This document shows, one piece after another, positions 30,442 through 38,071 of a stretch of DNA of 64,000 nucleotides (the stretch's first letter is position 1; every line of letters starts with the position of its first letter). A program made the translations under genes and the position numbers. The notes under the pieces are model-generated. The model searched no databases and was not told where the DNA came from. It saw only the letters and a program-made list of their open reading frames with translations. Source of the stretch: Serratia ficaria (GTDB taxonomy: Bacteria; Pseudomonadota; Gammaproteobacteria; Enterobacterales; Enterobacteriaceae); contig NZ_LT906479.1 of NCBI RefSeq assembly GCF_900187015.1, forward strand, positions 3,162,001 through 3,226,000, written 5' to 3'.

Positions 30442-30570
30442 CCAGAAAAAATTCCAGGCAAAACCATCACGACAGCAGAGAGCAATTACTTAAAGCGGAA
30501 AAGTGATGAAGGGCTGATAAACAGAATAAATTATGAAGTCGAGCTCTATTTAAATGGAAATTATCGCTAA
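30442..30570 (+). other. Open tail in frame beyond the tai4 stop
   Basis: After the TAG at 30439-30441 the same frame stays open for 42 codons (PEKIPGKTITTAESNYLKR ... YEVELYLNGNYR, stop 30568-30570). No start or ribosome-binding site serves it alone. It may be the relic of a longer immunity protein or the end of a lost gene, or it may be chance; I do not recognise the sequence. Confidence 0.3.
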
Positions 30571-30583
30571 GGAATTTGCCCTA

Positions 30584-31363
30584 ATGAAATTATGTGCATT
30601 TTTGCTCAGCAGCTTATTATTATCTTCCACCGCTTATGCGGCAGAAAAAAACGTCAAACCATTGGCTATTGATGGCCTGTGGCAAGTAACTCAAGTCAAT
30701 ATCGACAATGAGGCAACTCGCACACTCAATTATCAATTTAACGACCCTCGATTGCTTGGCAGGATCATCAATATATCCAGTCAATCAATTGAAAGCAATT
30801 TACCGGAAAAAGACGTCTGCACAACGCCAACCTTGAGCATTGAGAAGAATACATTAAACCAACTCATAGCTAAATCTATGGGGCCAAATGTCACTGTTAA
30901 AAACTATGAACTGAATGAAAGCGGGCAAGCAGAAATTTCTCTTTTCAAGCTCACGTGCAATTCCGGCTCGTTCGGCCCATCAGAAAATAGCGCAGGCTCC
31001 TGGTTTGCCGAACTCAATCCGCAAAAAGCGCTGGTTAAATGGTACGATGGTTCACTATTGCAGTTAGAACGATTACCAGAGAACCCTAAACCCGTCGCGT
31101 CTTTTGACTGTACTAAAGCTAAAAGCATTGTTGAAAAAACAATCTGCTCAGACTTCAATTTATCCGCCTATGACAAAAGTGTCTCTCAAGCTTGGCTGTT
31201 GGCAAAAAAACAGGCTACCGACGTAGGAGATAAAAAGCTGATGACCTCTTTAAGCAGTACGCAAAAAACCTGGTTACTGCAAAGGGATAAATGCAGGGAT
31301 AACAAGGATTGCCTGACCAATATGATGCAAGAGAGAATCAATGATCTTTCCGCATACGAGTAA
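30584..31363 (+). CDS. Secreted protein with C-terminal LprI (DUF1311)-like domain
   Basis: 259 residues from the ATG at 30584 (AAGGAA upstream; a further ATG at 30554 is less well placed). Signal peptide MKLCAFLLSSLLLSSTAYA; an N-terminal domain of about 150 residues that I do not recognise (includes DGLWQVTQVNIDN); then FDCTKAKSIVEKTICSD, LSSTQKTWLLQRDKCRDNKDCL, the cysteine pattern of LprI-like proteins, some of which inhibit lysozymes. Its place between two Tai4-type genes suggests a periplasmic protective role against a peptidoglycan-cutting effector; that is inference. Confidence 0.75.
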   Translation: MKLCAFLLSSLLLSSTAYAAEKNVKPLAIDGLWQVTQVNIDNEATRTLNYQFNDPRLLGRIINISSQSIESNLPEKDVCTTPTLSIEKNTLNQLIAKSMGPNVTVKNYELNESGQAEISLFKLTCNSGSFGPSENSAGSWFAELNPQKALVKWYDGSLLQLERLPENPKPVASFDCTKAKSIVEKTICSDFNLSAYDKSVSQAWLLAKKQATDVGDKKLMTSLSSTQKTWLLQRDKCRDNKDCLTNMMQERINDLSAYE

Positions 31364-31715
31364 AATTGCAACTCTATTAATATTGGCGGTATTGAGTATG
31401 AAAGCGGTCGCCAACGTAAAATATTCCCCGGAAGAGAACCTCAAAAACTACGCACTCAGCGTCTGCGTCGCCGACGGGTACTCAGCAAAAGAAATAAAAA
31501 ACGATGCCGCCGCCGCAGCTCGGGGTTACACGGAGTTTGGCGATTACTCTCTCGAAGCACATACCGCCGTCAGGGCGCTGGCAAAGAAATTTCTGGCGAA
31601 GCCATATGACAGCCAGTCAGGCGAACCGATGACGATGGTGAAATGCATCGATCTTGTACATAGCCAAGAGTTGCAAGTCATCATCAAGAAATATCAAGGG
31701 AAAGACGACAATTGA
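31341..31715 (+). CDS. Second Tai4-like immunity protein (orphan)
   Basis: 124 residues with a signal peptide (cleavage likely after KAVANV or KAVA). The mature part shows the Tai4 pattern clearly: LKNYALSVCVADGY, DAAAAARGYTEFGDYSLEAH, and MVKCIDLVHSQEL. It overlaps the preceding gene by 23 bp. No Tae4 gene is adjacent in front of it, so it is probably an orphan immunity protein protecting against a second amidase (the Ssp2/Rap2 type is known in Serratia) or a retained copy from a lost pair. Confidence 0.8.
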   Translation: MIFPHTSKIATLLILAVLSMKAVANVKYSPEENLKNYALSVCVADGYSAKEIKNDAAAAARGYTEFGDYSLEAHTAVRALAKKFLAKPYDSQSGEPMTMVKCIDLVHSQELQVIIKKYQGKDDN

Positions 31716-31777
31716 TCATAAATCTGTATCCCTTCACAGAGTAAATGTTAGTTTAGAGAAATGGGAAAGGAATCCTT

Positions 31778-32539
31778 ATGCAATACAAAACAAAAGCAGA
31801 TCTGGATAGATCTATCGATGAACTCAAAAAACTATCAAGAACGTTTTCACGACAGTATCTATAAACCAACGAATCGAGAGCTAATTTCTCACTGGAAATA
31901 GACCAACTTATTCAGTTTGCGCAAAGGGAGATCAGTATACACTGCACATCCTACTCTGGGGCAATCAGTATTATTGACGATGAAATAAAAAACCTAAAGC
32001 AACAAGAGTTCGATATTGACACGGGCAAAGCTAAACTTTTTGTCGCAATAAAAAAAGAAAAAAGAGAAAAATTTTCAAACTTGATTATGAAACAAGTTGG
32101 CTTTGTCAGCGGCGGCTCTCAGATATTTGCTGGAATCGGGACTTGTGCACTTTCCGTAGGCATAGCCTGCGGAGGCGTTGGCGTACCGTTAATTGCTCAA
32201 GGAACAAATAATGTTTATGAAAATGGTTATTACTTGCTTTTCAGAAAAAATAAGGTTGGCAGTATAAGAGAGGCATACCACTACGCTGCTAATTACCTAG
32301 GTTATAATAAGAATGAAGCTGATATAGTATATAGCTCCGTTGACATCTCTCTATCGGGGTACGGTATCTTTAGTAAATCATTAAGACCCGACTCGTGGCG
32401 TTTATTTAGATACATAAATAGTGATTACATTCGCGGGTGGAAACAGCTTGGCACTGTCCCATTGGGCACAGAAATTTTTTCGAATGCCATAACTGGCTAT
32501 GGAATTTACAAACTAATCGACGAGGAAACAAAACAGTGA
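31778..32539 (+). pseudogene. DUF4225-like membrane toxin gene interrupted by a nonsense codon
   Basis: An ATG at 31778 with GGAAAGGA upstream opens a frame that stops at TAA 31862-31864 after 28 codons, then continues uninterrupted in the same frame for 224 codons. The joined product (about 253 residues) has an N-terminal helical part (RANFSLEIDQLIQFAQREI), then a Gly-rich hydrophobic hairpin (GGSQIFAGIGTCALSVGIACGG ... LIAQGTNNVYEN, in short stretches), as I recall for DUF4225, a family found among T6SS and Rhs toxins. A single substitution would restore it. Alternatively the second part is made from an internal start, but the only early ATG (32087) would cut into the domain. Confidence 0.65.
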
Positions 32540-32898
32540 GTGATGACGTCACGCTTTCCACCTACTCTTACTCATTTGTTTTTTTATACTTTTTCCTGTC
32601 AATCATAGTATTTGTCGGATTGTATCGCCTAAAGCAAAAAGCCAACAATAAAAAATCATACTTCCTTTTTGTGATAGCCACCATAGTGAACATATTTTCA
32701 AGCATCATTCAAGGTTTGGTATTTAACTATGGCTCGGAGATATTAGATCCAATTATCAATATAAAATTCCAAGATTATGATAATGTATGGTACGCCAGCA
32801 TTATATTTGCAATAATATATTTATCTCAACTGCCAACTAATTTATATTACAAGGAAAAGAGTAAAAAAAATGATCGTGATGGCAAAAACATCACCTGA
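32536..32898 (+). CDS. Small inner-membrane protein, probable immunity to the DUF4225-like toxin
   Basis: 120 residues from GTG at 32536, overlapping the toxin stop by 4 bp (GTGA) with GAGG upstream; an in-frame ATG 99 bp earlier lies within the toxin and is unlikely. Three hydrophobic segments (about 12-30, 42-62, 88-105) predict a multi-pass inner-membrane protein with a basic C-terminal tail. Small membrane immunity proteins commonly protect against pore-forming toxins, which fits the hydrophobic partner. It has AT-rich codon use. No family is recognised. Confidence 0.6.
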   Translation: MSDDVTLSTYSYSFVFLYFFLSIIVFVGLYRLKQKANNKKSYFLFVIATIVNIFSSIIQGLVFNYGSEILDPIINIKFQDYDNVWYASIIFAIIYLSQLPTNLYYKEKSKKNDRDGKNIT

Positions 32899-33070
32899 CA
32901 TATACAGCCTCACATTCATATATTTAGGTTCGAGAGAATAAAATGTGCTTGCCAAAAAAAATTGGGTCACTCACATTTAAAGACCTCCCTTAGAAATAAA
33001 TCAAGTCGAATTCATCCAGTTACCGAGCTCAACTGTCTGGGTCATAAGATCTTATCAGCAGGAATGCCTT

Positions 33071-34861
33071 ATGCGATTTTCTATTGTAAAAAACAAAAAT
33101 GGCCAGGTTCCGCCACAGAGCAGCTGCGATTTCCTGCCGCCGGGCGGCACCATCGGCCGCAGCGTAGACAACAACCTGGTATTGCCGGACGAAGAGCGCG
33201 CCATCTCGCGCCTGCAGGCAATCGTGCATATTTCCGCTGACGGCGAATGCCGGGTGACCAACCGCGGCAACGTGACCCGCGTGCTGCTTAACGATATCCC
33301 GCTGGAGCGCGGCCGCCAGGTCGAGCTGCAGGACGGCGACATTCTGGGTATCGACGACTATCAAATTCAGGTCAGCGCGCTGCAACAGCACGCCGCGCCG
33401 CCGGCCCAACCGGCGGCGCGAGTCACCGAGGCCGCGCCTGCGCCAACGCCGGCTCCCGCCGCCAAAGAAAAATCCGCCGGGCCCATTCCCAATGAGATCT
33501 GGGACAGCCTGGTGGAGGAGTTTACCCCTAACACGCCGACCGCCGCCGCGCCGGCGCCGGCCGTTAATCATGATAACCATCCGCTGCTGGAAACCCCGCA
33601 GCCTGAATTGAATCCGGCGGATCCGCTGGCGCAGCTGGCGGGCAACGTCGATTTACGCCAGCTGCAGCAGCAAGAAACCGATCCGGCGGCGCTGTTCAAT
33701 ACCGACACCACGTTCAACCGCGACCATATTCTGGCCGACACCACCCCCAGCGCGCTGTTGGCCGAACAGCGCCCGGCGGCGACCCGCCAGCCCGAACCGG
33801 TGAAAGCGTCGCCCGCCGCGGCGGAGAAACGCGAGCAAGAACTGGATCCGCTGGCGCTGTTTGGCGACTCTTCCGCCCCCGCCGCACCCGATGCGTTGAA
33901 CGGCAACGATCCTTTGGGCCTGCTGATGGGCGGGGCCGTGCCGCTGGCGCAGCCGGGCTCTTCCACGCCGTCTCAACCCCCGCTGCAGCCACAGCCGTCT
34001 CAGCCTCAGCCGCAGCCACAGCCGTCTCAGCCTCAGCCGCAGCCGCAGGCGGCCGCCGAACCGGCAGCGCCGCAGCCTCCGCGTGCCACACCCGCCGCGC
34101 CGATGCCGGAGCCGGAGCCGCAATTCCAGCGCCAGGAGCCGCCGGCACAGCCGCCGCGCCCGCGCCAGGGCAATCGCCTGGGCATCGATCCCGTCGCCTA
34201 TCAGTCCGCCCGCCCGCAAAACGGCGCCGCACCGAACGGCGATCGGTTGGAGGGGCCGTTGCTGACGGCGCTGCTGCAGGGCATCGGCCTGGATGATCTG
34301 CAGCCGCAGCCGCATTTCGATGAACAGCAGATCCGTCAGTTCGGCCGGCTGCTCAGCCTGTTCTCGCAGGGAACCGTCGCCCTGCTGTCTTCGCGCTCAA
34401 TCCTCAAACGCGGCGTGAAGGCGGAAATGACCATGATCCTCGACGAGGCCAACAACCCGTTCAAGCTGTTGCCCTCGGGCAAAACGGTGCTGATGCAGAT
34501 GTTCGGCAGCCAGATGCCTGGCTTTATGCCGCCGGAGCAGGCGGTGCGCGATGCGCTGATCGACCTGCAGGCGCACCAGTTGGGCATGATCGCCGGCATC
34601 CGCGCCATCATCGCCGCCATGCTGCAGTCGTTCAACCCGGACCGTCTCGAAGAAGAGGCCCGCAAGGAAGGCGCCGCGCCGCGTCTGTCGCTGCCCGCCA
34701 ATCGCAAGGCGGCGCTGTGGGATTACTTCGTGAAAAACTATCAGCAGACTTCCGGAGAGATAGAAGACGATTTCCACACTCTGTTCGGCGAAGCCTTCCT
34801 GCACGCCTATGACGTTGAAGTGAATCAATATAAAGACTCACAGACCAAACCGGACGCGTAA
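33071..34861 (+). CDS. tagH: T6SS FHA-domain scaffold TagH (Fha)
   Basis: 596 residues. The N-terminal FHA domain (about 1-95) has GGTIGRSVDNNLVLPDEERAISRLQA, in which the Arg, Ser and Arg of the phosphothreonine pocket can be seen. A long Ala/Pro/Gln linker (about 115-370) follows, including the tandem repeat at 33986-34039, then the C-terminal TagH/ImpI-like domain (about 395-590). Phosphorylated by PpkA and dephosphorylated by PppA, Fha switches on the assembled machine. Start supported by CAGGA upstream. The TAA overlaps the pppA ATG. Confidence 0.93.
   Translation: MRFSIVKNKNGQVPPQSSCDFLPPGGTIGRSVDNNLVLPDEERAISRLQAIVHISADGECRVTNRGNVTRVLLNDIPLERGRQVELQDGDILGIDDYQIQVSALQQHAAPPAQPAARVTEAAPAPTPAPAAKEKSAGPIPNEIWDSLVEEFTPNTPTAAAPAPAVNHDNHPLLETPQPELNPADPLAQLAGNVDLRQLQQQETDPAALFNTDTTFNRDHILADTTPSALLAEQRPAATRQPEPVKASPAAAEKREQELDPLALFGDSSAPAAPDALNGNDPLGLLMGGAVPLAQPGSSTPSQPPLQPQPSQPQPQPQPSQPQPQPQAAAEPAAPQPPRATPAAPMPEPEPQFQRQEPPAQPPRPRQGNRLGIDPVAYQSARPQNGAAPNGDRLEGPLLTALLQGIGLDDLQPQPHFDEQQIRQFGRLLSLFSQGTVALLSSRSILKRGVKAEMTMILDEANNPFKLLPSGKTVLMQMFGSQMPGFMPPEQAVRDALIDLQAHQLGMIAGIRAIIAAMLQSFNPDRLEEEARKEGAAPRLSLPANRKAALWDYFVKNYQQTSGEIEDDFHTLFGEAFLHAYDVEVNQYKDSQTKPDA
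33986..34039 (+). repeat. Two perfect 27-bp tandem copies in the TagH linker
   Basis: The unit CAGCCACAGCCG-TCTCAGCCTCAGCCG occurs twice in a row without a mismatch and encodes QPQPSQPQP. Copy number could vary by slippage without shifting the frame, changing linker length. Confidence 0.9.
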
Positions 34862-35634
34862 TGAATATCACTATAGCCTCTACCTCCAATCAGGGCGGCC
34901 GCGACTCTAATCAGGATCAGACCGGCGAAGTGGTCGGCAACCGCGCGGCCTGTTTCGTGGTGTGCGACGGCATTGCCGGCTTCCCCGGCGGCGACATCGC
35001 CGCCAGGCTGGCGCGCGACACCATCCTGCAGAACTTCGACGGCGAAAAGCACATGAACGCGCAAAGCATTCGCCAGCATATTTCGCGCGCCAATGCGGCA
35101 ATCCACCAGCAGCAGCGGCAATCAGACGAATACAGCAAAATGGGCACCACGCTGGTCAGCCTGTTTATCGATCGCGATTACCAGCTGGCCTATTGGGCGC
35201 ACGCCGGCGACAGCCGTCTGTACCTGTTCCGCCGCGGCTACCTCTACGCCGTCACCACCGATCACAGCCTGATCCAACAAATGCAGGACGCCGGCTATCA
35301 GACCAGCGGCATCAACAGCAACCTGCTGTACTTCGCGCTGGGCCTGAACGAAGAGCGCGACGCTACCTACAGCGACGTGCTGCAGCTGGAAGACGGCGAC
35401 GTGTTCCTGTTGTGCACCGACGGTTTCTGGCACAGCTTCAGCCAGTCCGAGCTCGAACAATCGCTGCATATGGTCAACTCGCCCAGCGAGTGGATCGCCC
35501 TGATGCAGCAGGCATGGAAGAAAAACAATAACAGCGATAACTACAGCGCTATCGCCGTCTGGATTGGCTCACCGCAGGAAACCACCCTGCTGCATTCGCT
35601 GGCGGATGCGGAGCGGTTTCTTTCCCGCGACTGA
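34861..35634 (+). CDS. pppA: T6SS PP2C phosphatase PppA
   Basis: 257 residues of a PPM/PP2C metal-dependent Ser/Thr phosphatase: GGRDSNQDQ (first metal Asp region), VVCDGIAGFPGGD, LAYWAHAGDSRLYLFR, LCTDGFWHSF and NNSDNYSAIAVW. It reverses PpkA phosphorylation of Fha, recycling the apparatus. Coupled to tagH by TAATG. Confidence 0.94.
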   Translation: MNITIASTSNQGGRDSNQDQTGEVVGNRAACFVVCDGIAGFPGGDIAARLARDTILQNFDGEKHMNAQSIRQHISRANAAIHQQQRQSDEYSKMGTTLVSLFIDRDYQLAYWAHAGDSRLYLFRRGYLYAVTTDHSLIQQMQDAGYQTSGINSNLLYFALGLNEERDATYSDVLQLEDGDVFLLCTDGFWHSFSQSELEQSLHMVNSPSEWIALMQQAWKKNNNSDNYSAIAVWIGSPQETTLLHSLADAERFLSRD

Positions 35635-35664
35635 GTCGAGCGCAAATTTACAGCAAGGTTACCT

Positions 35665-36651
35665 ATGAAATACTGGATGCCAGGGCTTGTCGCCCTGATG
35701 GCGATACCGGCCGCGCAGGCGGCGAATTATCGCCTGGTTTATTCCCCCAGCCAAAAGCTGGAAGTGTTTATCGATAACGTCAAAAACAGCCAGCCGGCAA
35801 GCTGGTGCGGCAAAACCATTCCGCTGCGCATCGTCTCCGCGCAGAGCAAGGACGCCGCAGTGCTGAATGACTTCCTGCCGCGCGTCGGCAACCTGCTGGA
35901 AAAACAGTGCGCCAAGGCCAGCCAGCTGCCGTGGATCCTCACCGACAAACGCGGTGAAAAACTGGCCTCCGGCGAGGCCAGCAAGGCGCGCGGCTGGAAA
36001 CCGGTGCCTAAGCCGGCGGCCGACGAACCTGCCGCACCGCCGCAGCCCGCGATCCCCGCCGCCGTGGCCGTCACTTCACCGCCGGCGGCCAGCGCGCCGG
36101 CCCAGCGTTTCGATCTGCCGCAGGGGTGCCATTTCCGCACCTATTGGAACGGCGAAGCCAACGGCAGCGCGCTGTTTATCCCGAGCGGCGCCGCGCTGCG
36201 CTGCGGCGACGACGGTTGGCTGAGCGGCAGCGGCGAGATCGGTTTGCAGCAAAATGGCCAAACCGCGTCGCCGAGGCTGTCGTTCCATCAGGGTTACCCG
36301 CTGGCGAAGGTCAACGTCGGCGATCGTCCGCTGAGCGTGGTCAGCGCCAATGCCCAACGGCTGGTGCTGGGCGCCAACCCGCAGGCGCCGGGCAGCTTCC
36401 TGCTGCTGCCGTTCGAACCGCAGCTGCACGCCTGGTCGTTTGACGGCGTGGTGATCGTGGAAATGCCGCGCACCGACGCCGCCGATCCCGCCAAGGTCAC
36501 CCAGCGCATCAAGCAGGCGCAAAGCGCATGGCAACCGTTGCTGAGCGCTCCGGCCACGCCGCTGACTTTCAGGCTGGTGGAAAAACTGGCCGACGATCGC
36601 GTTGATCCCGCCAGCGGCAGCTACCTGTCGGTTAACGACGCCACTCACTGA
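35665..36651 (+). CDS. Periplasmic T6SS-locus protein; candidate PpkA-regulating component
   Basis: 328 residues with signal peptide MKYWMPGLVALMAIPAAQA. The mature part has an N-terminal region with two cysteines (SQPASWCGKTIPLR, LLEKQCAKAS), an Ala/Pro-rich linker (about 112-145), and a C-terminal beta-rich domain (GCHFRTYWNG, ALRCGDDGWLSG). I do not recognise a family. S. marcescens is known to need a periplasmic protein (RtkS) for PpkA activity; a secreted protein directly after pppA is an obvious candidate, but the identity is inferred from context only. Confidence 0.6.
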   Translation: MKYWMPGLVALMAIPAAQAANYRLVYSPSQKLEVFIDNVKNSQPASWCGKTIPLRIVSAQSKDAAVLNDFLPRVGNLLEKQCAKASQLPWILTDKRGEKLASGEASKARGWKPVPKPAADEPAAPPQPAIPAAVAVTSPPAASAPAQRFDLPQGCHFRTYWNGEANGSALFIPSGAALRCGDDGWLSGSGEIGLQQNGQTASPRLSFHQGYPLAKVNVGDRPLSVVSANAQRLVLGANPQAPGSFLLLPFEPQLHAWSFDGVVIVEMPRTDAADPAKVTQRIKQAQSAWQPLLSAPATPLTFRLVEKLADDRVDPASGSYLSVNDATH

Positions 36652-36667
36652 TTATAAGGAAGGCCCT

Positions 36668-37489
36668 GTGAAATCATTAGCAAGCATGCTGCAAGGCGGT
36701 TCGGTCAGCGCGGCCATCGGCGCCGTGGAAAGTGAAATCAAGGCGCGCCCGGCGGATGCCGACCTGCGCGCCGCGCTGGTGCAGCTGCTGTGCCTGAGCG
36801 GCAACTGGCAGCGCGCCAATGCGCAGCTGAAGTCGTGGCAGGCGCTGAAGCCGATCGCTCAGCCCACCACCCTGCTGCTGATGCAGTCGGTCAGCGCGGA
36901 GCTGCAGCGCCAGGCGGTATTCGCCGGCGAGGCCGCGCCGGCGCTGCTGCAGCAGAATCAGCCCTGGCTGCAGCAGATGATCCAGGCGCTGGACCACGAC
37001 GCGCGAGGAGAGGCCGAACAGGCGCAGGCGCTGCGCGACAGCGCGTTGGACGCCGCACCGGCCAGCGCCGGGCGGCTGACACTGGCTCAGGGCGAACAGG
37101 AGCAGCCGGTGGCCTTCGAATGGCTGACCGACGGCGACGGCCGCCTTGGCCCGGTGTGCGAGCTGGCGCTGAACGGCGTCTATTACTGGCTGCCGTTCGC
37201 CGATATCGCCGAAATTCAATTCCAGGCGCCGCAAAGCGCCATCGATCTGGTGTGGAGCCATGCGCTGGTACGCCTGCATGACGGCCGCGAACAGGTATGC
37301 CAGCTGCCCGCCCGCTACCCGCTGGCCGCAGACAGCGACGACGCCCTGCTGCTCGGCAAGCGCACCGAATGGCTGCCGCTGGGCGACGGCCCGCACTACG
37401 CCGGCCAGGGGCTGAAAACCTGGCTGAGCGAGAGCGAAGAATTTCCGTTGCACAGCCTGCGCCATCTGAGCTTTGGCGCGGACGCCTGA
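36668..37489 (+). CDS. tagJ: T6SS accessory protein TagJ (ImpE/SciE family)
   Basis: 273 residues from GTG at 36668 with AAGGA upstream. The helical N-terminus has tetratricopeptide-like character (ADADLRAALVQLLCLSGNWQRA), followed by the ImpE C-terminal domain (ALNGVYYWLPFADIAEIQFQ, PARYPLAADSDDALLLGKRTEW). TagJ binds the sheath protein TssB and ClpV and tunes sheath recycling. A 2-bp gap separates it from tssE. Confidence 0.85.
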   Translation: MKSLASMLQGGSVSAAIGAVESEIKARPADADLRAALVQLLCLSGNWQRANAQLKSWQALKPIAQPTTLLLMQSVSAELQRQAVFAGEAAPALLQQNQPWLQQMIQALDHDARGEAEQAQALRDSALDAAPASAGRLTLAQGEQEQPVAFEWLTDGDGRLGPVCELALNGVYYWLPFADIAEIQFQAPQSAIDLVWSHALVRLHDGREQVCQLPARYPLAADSDDALLLGKRTEWLPLGDGPHYAGQGLKTWLSESEEFPLHSLRHLSFGADA

Positions 37490-37491
37490 CG

Positions 37492-38067
37492 ATGAGCAAC
37501 AAGCGACTCACCCATCATGACGGCGGCGATCTGCACCGCCAGGGCTACCGCTTCCGCCAGGACAGCGAGCGCCTGACGTCGCGCGACAAGATGCAGCCGG
37601 TGCTGCTCGACATGCTGACCGACGACGAGCCGCAGAAAAAGCAGGAAGCCCAGGTGCGCAATCTGGTGTCGCACAGCGAGCTGCGCCGCCGGGTATTGCG
37701 CGATCTGCAATGGCTGTTCAACTGCGTCAACAGCGAATCCAATCTCGACCTGGGCGATTTCCCGCAGGTGCGGCGCTCGACGCTGAACTACGGCATCGCC
37801 TCGCTGGCCGGCAAACGCATGTCGGACATCGAGTGGCTGGACATTCAGCGCGCGCTGACCGAATCCATTCTCAATTTCGAACCGCGCATCCTGCCCGAAG
37901 GGCTGCAGGTGCGCTGCGTTTCGGATACCGGCTCGCTGGAGCTGCACAACGTGTTGTCGATCGAGATCAAGGGCCGCCTGTGGTGCGTGCCCTATCCGCT
38001 GGAGTTTCTGTTCCGTACCGACGTGGACCTGGAAAACGGCCACTTCGATCTGAAAGACATAGGGTAA
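37492..38067 (+). CDS. tssE: T6SS baseplate wedge protein TssE (gp25-like)
   Basis: 191 residues from the ATG at 37492, 2 bp after tagJ; the frame is open further upstream but only inside tagJ. The gp25-like core has LRRRVLRDLQWLFNCVNSES, NYGIASLAGKRMSD, and SILNFEPRIL, whose E-x-R motif is the family hallmark. TssE with TssF and TssG makes the baseplate wedge from which the sheath starts. The N-terminal extension of about 50 residues is longer than in phage gp25. Confidence 0.92.
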   Translation: MSNKRLTHHDGGDLHRQGYRFRQDSERLTSRDKMQPVLLDMLTDDEPQKKQEAQVRNLVSHSELRRRVLRDLQWLFNCVNSESNLDLGDFPQVRRSTLNYGIASLAGKRMSDIEWLDIQRALTESILNFEPRILPEGLQVRCVSDTGSLELHNVLSIEIKGRLWCVPYPLEFLFRTDVDLENGHFDLKDIG

Positions 38068-38071
38068 GGCG

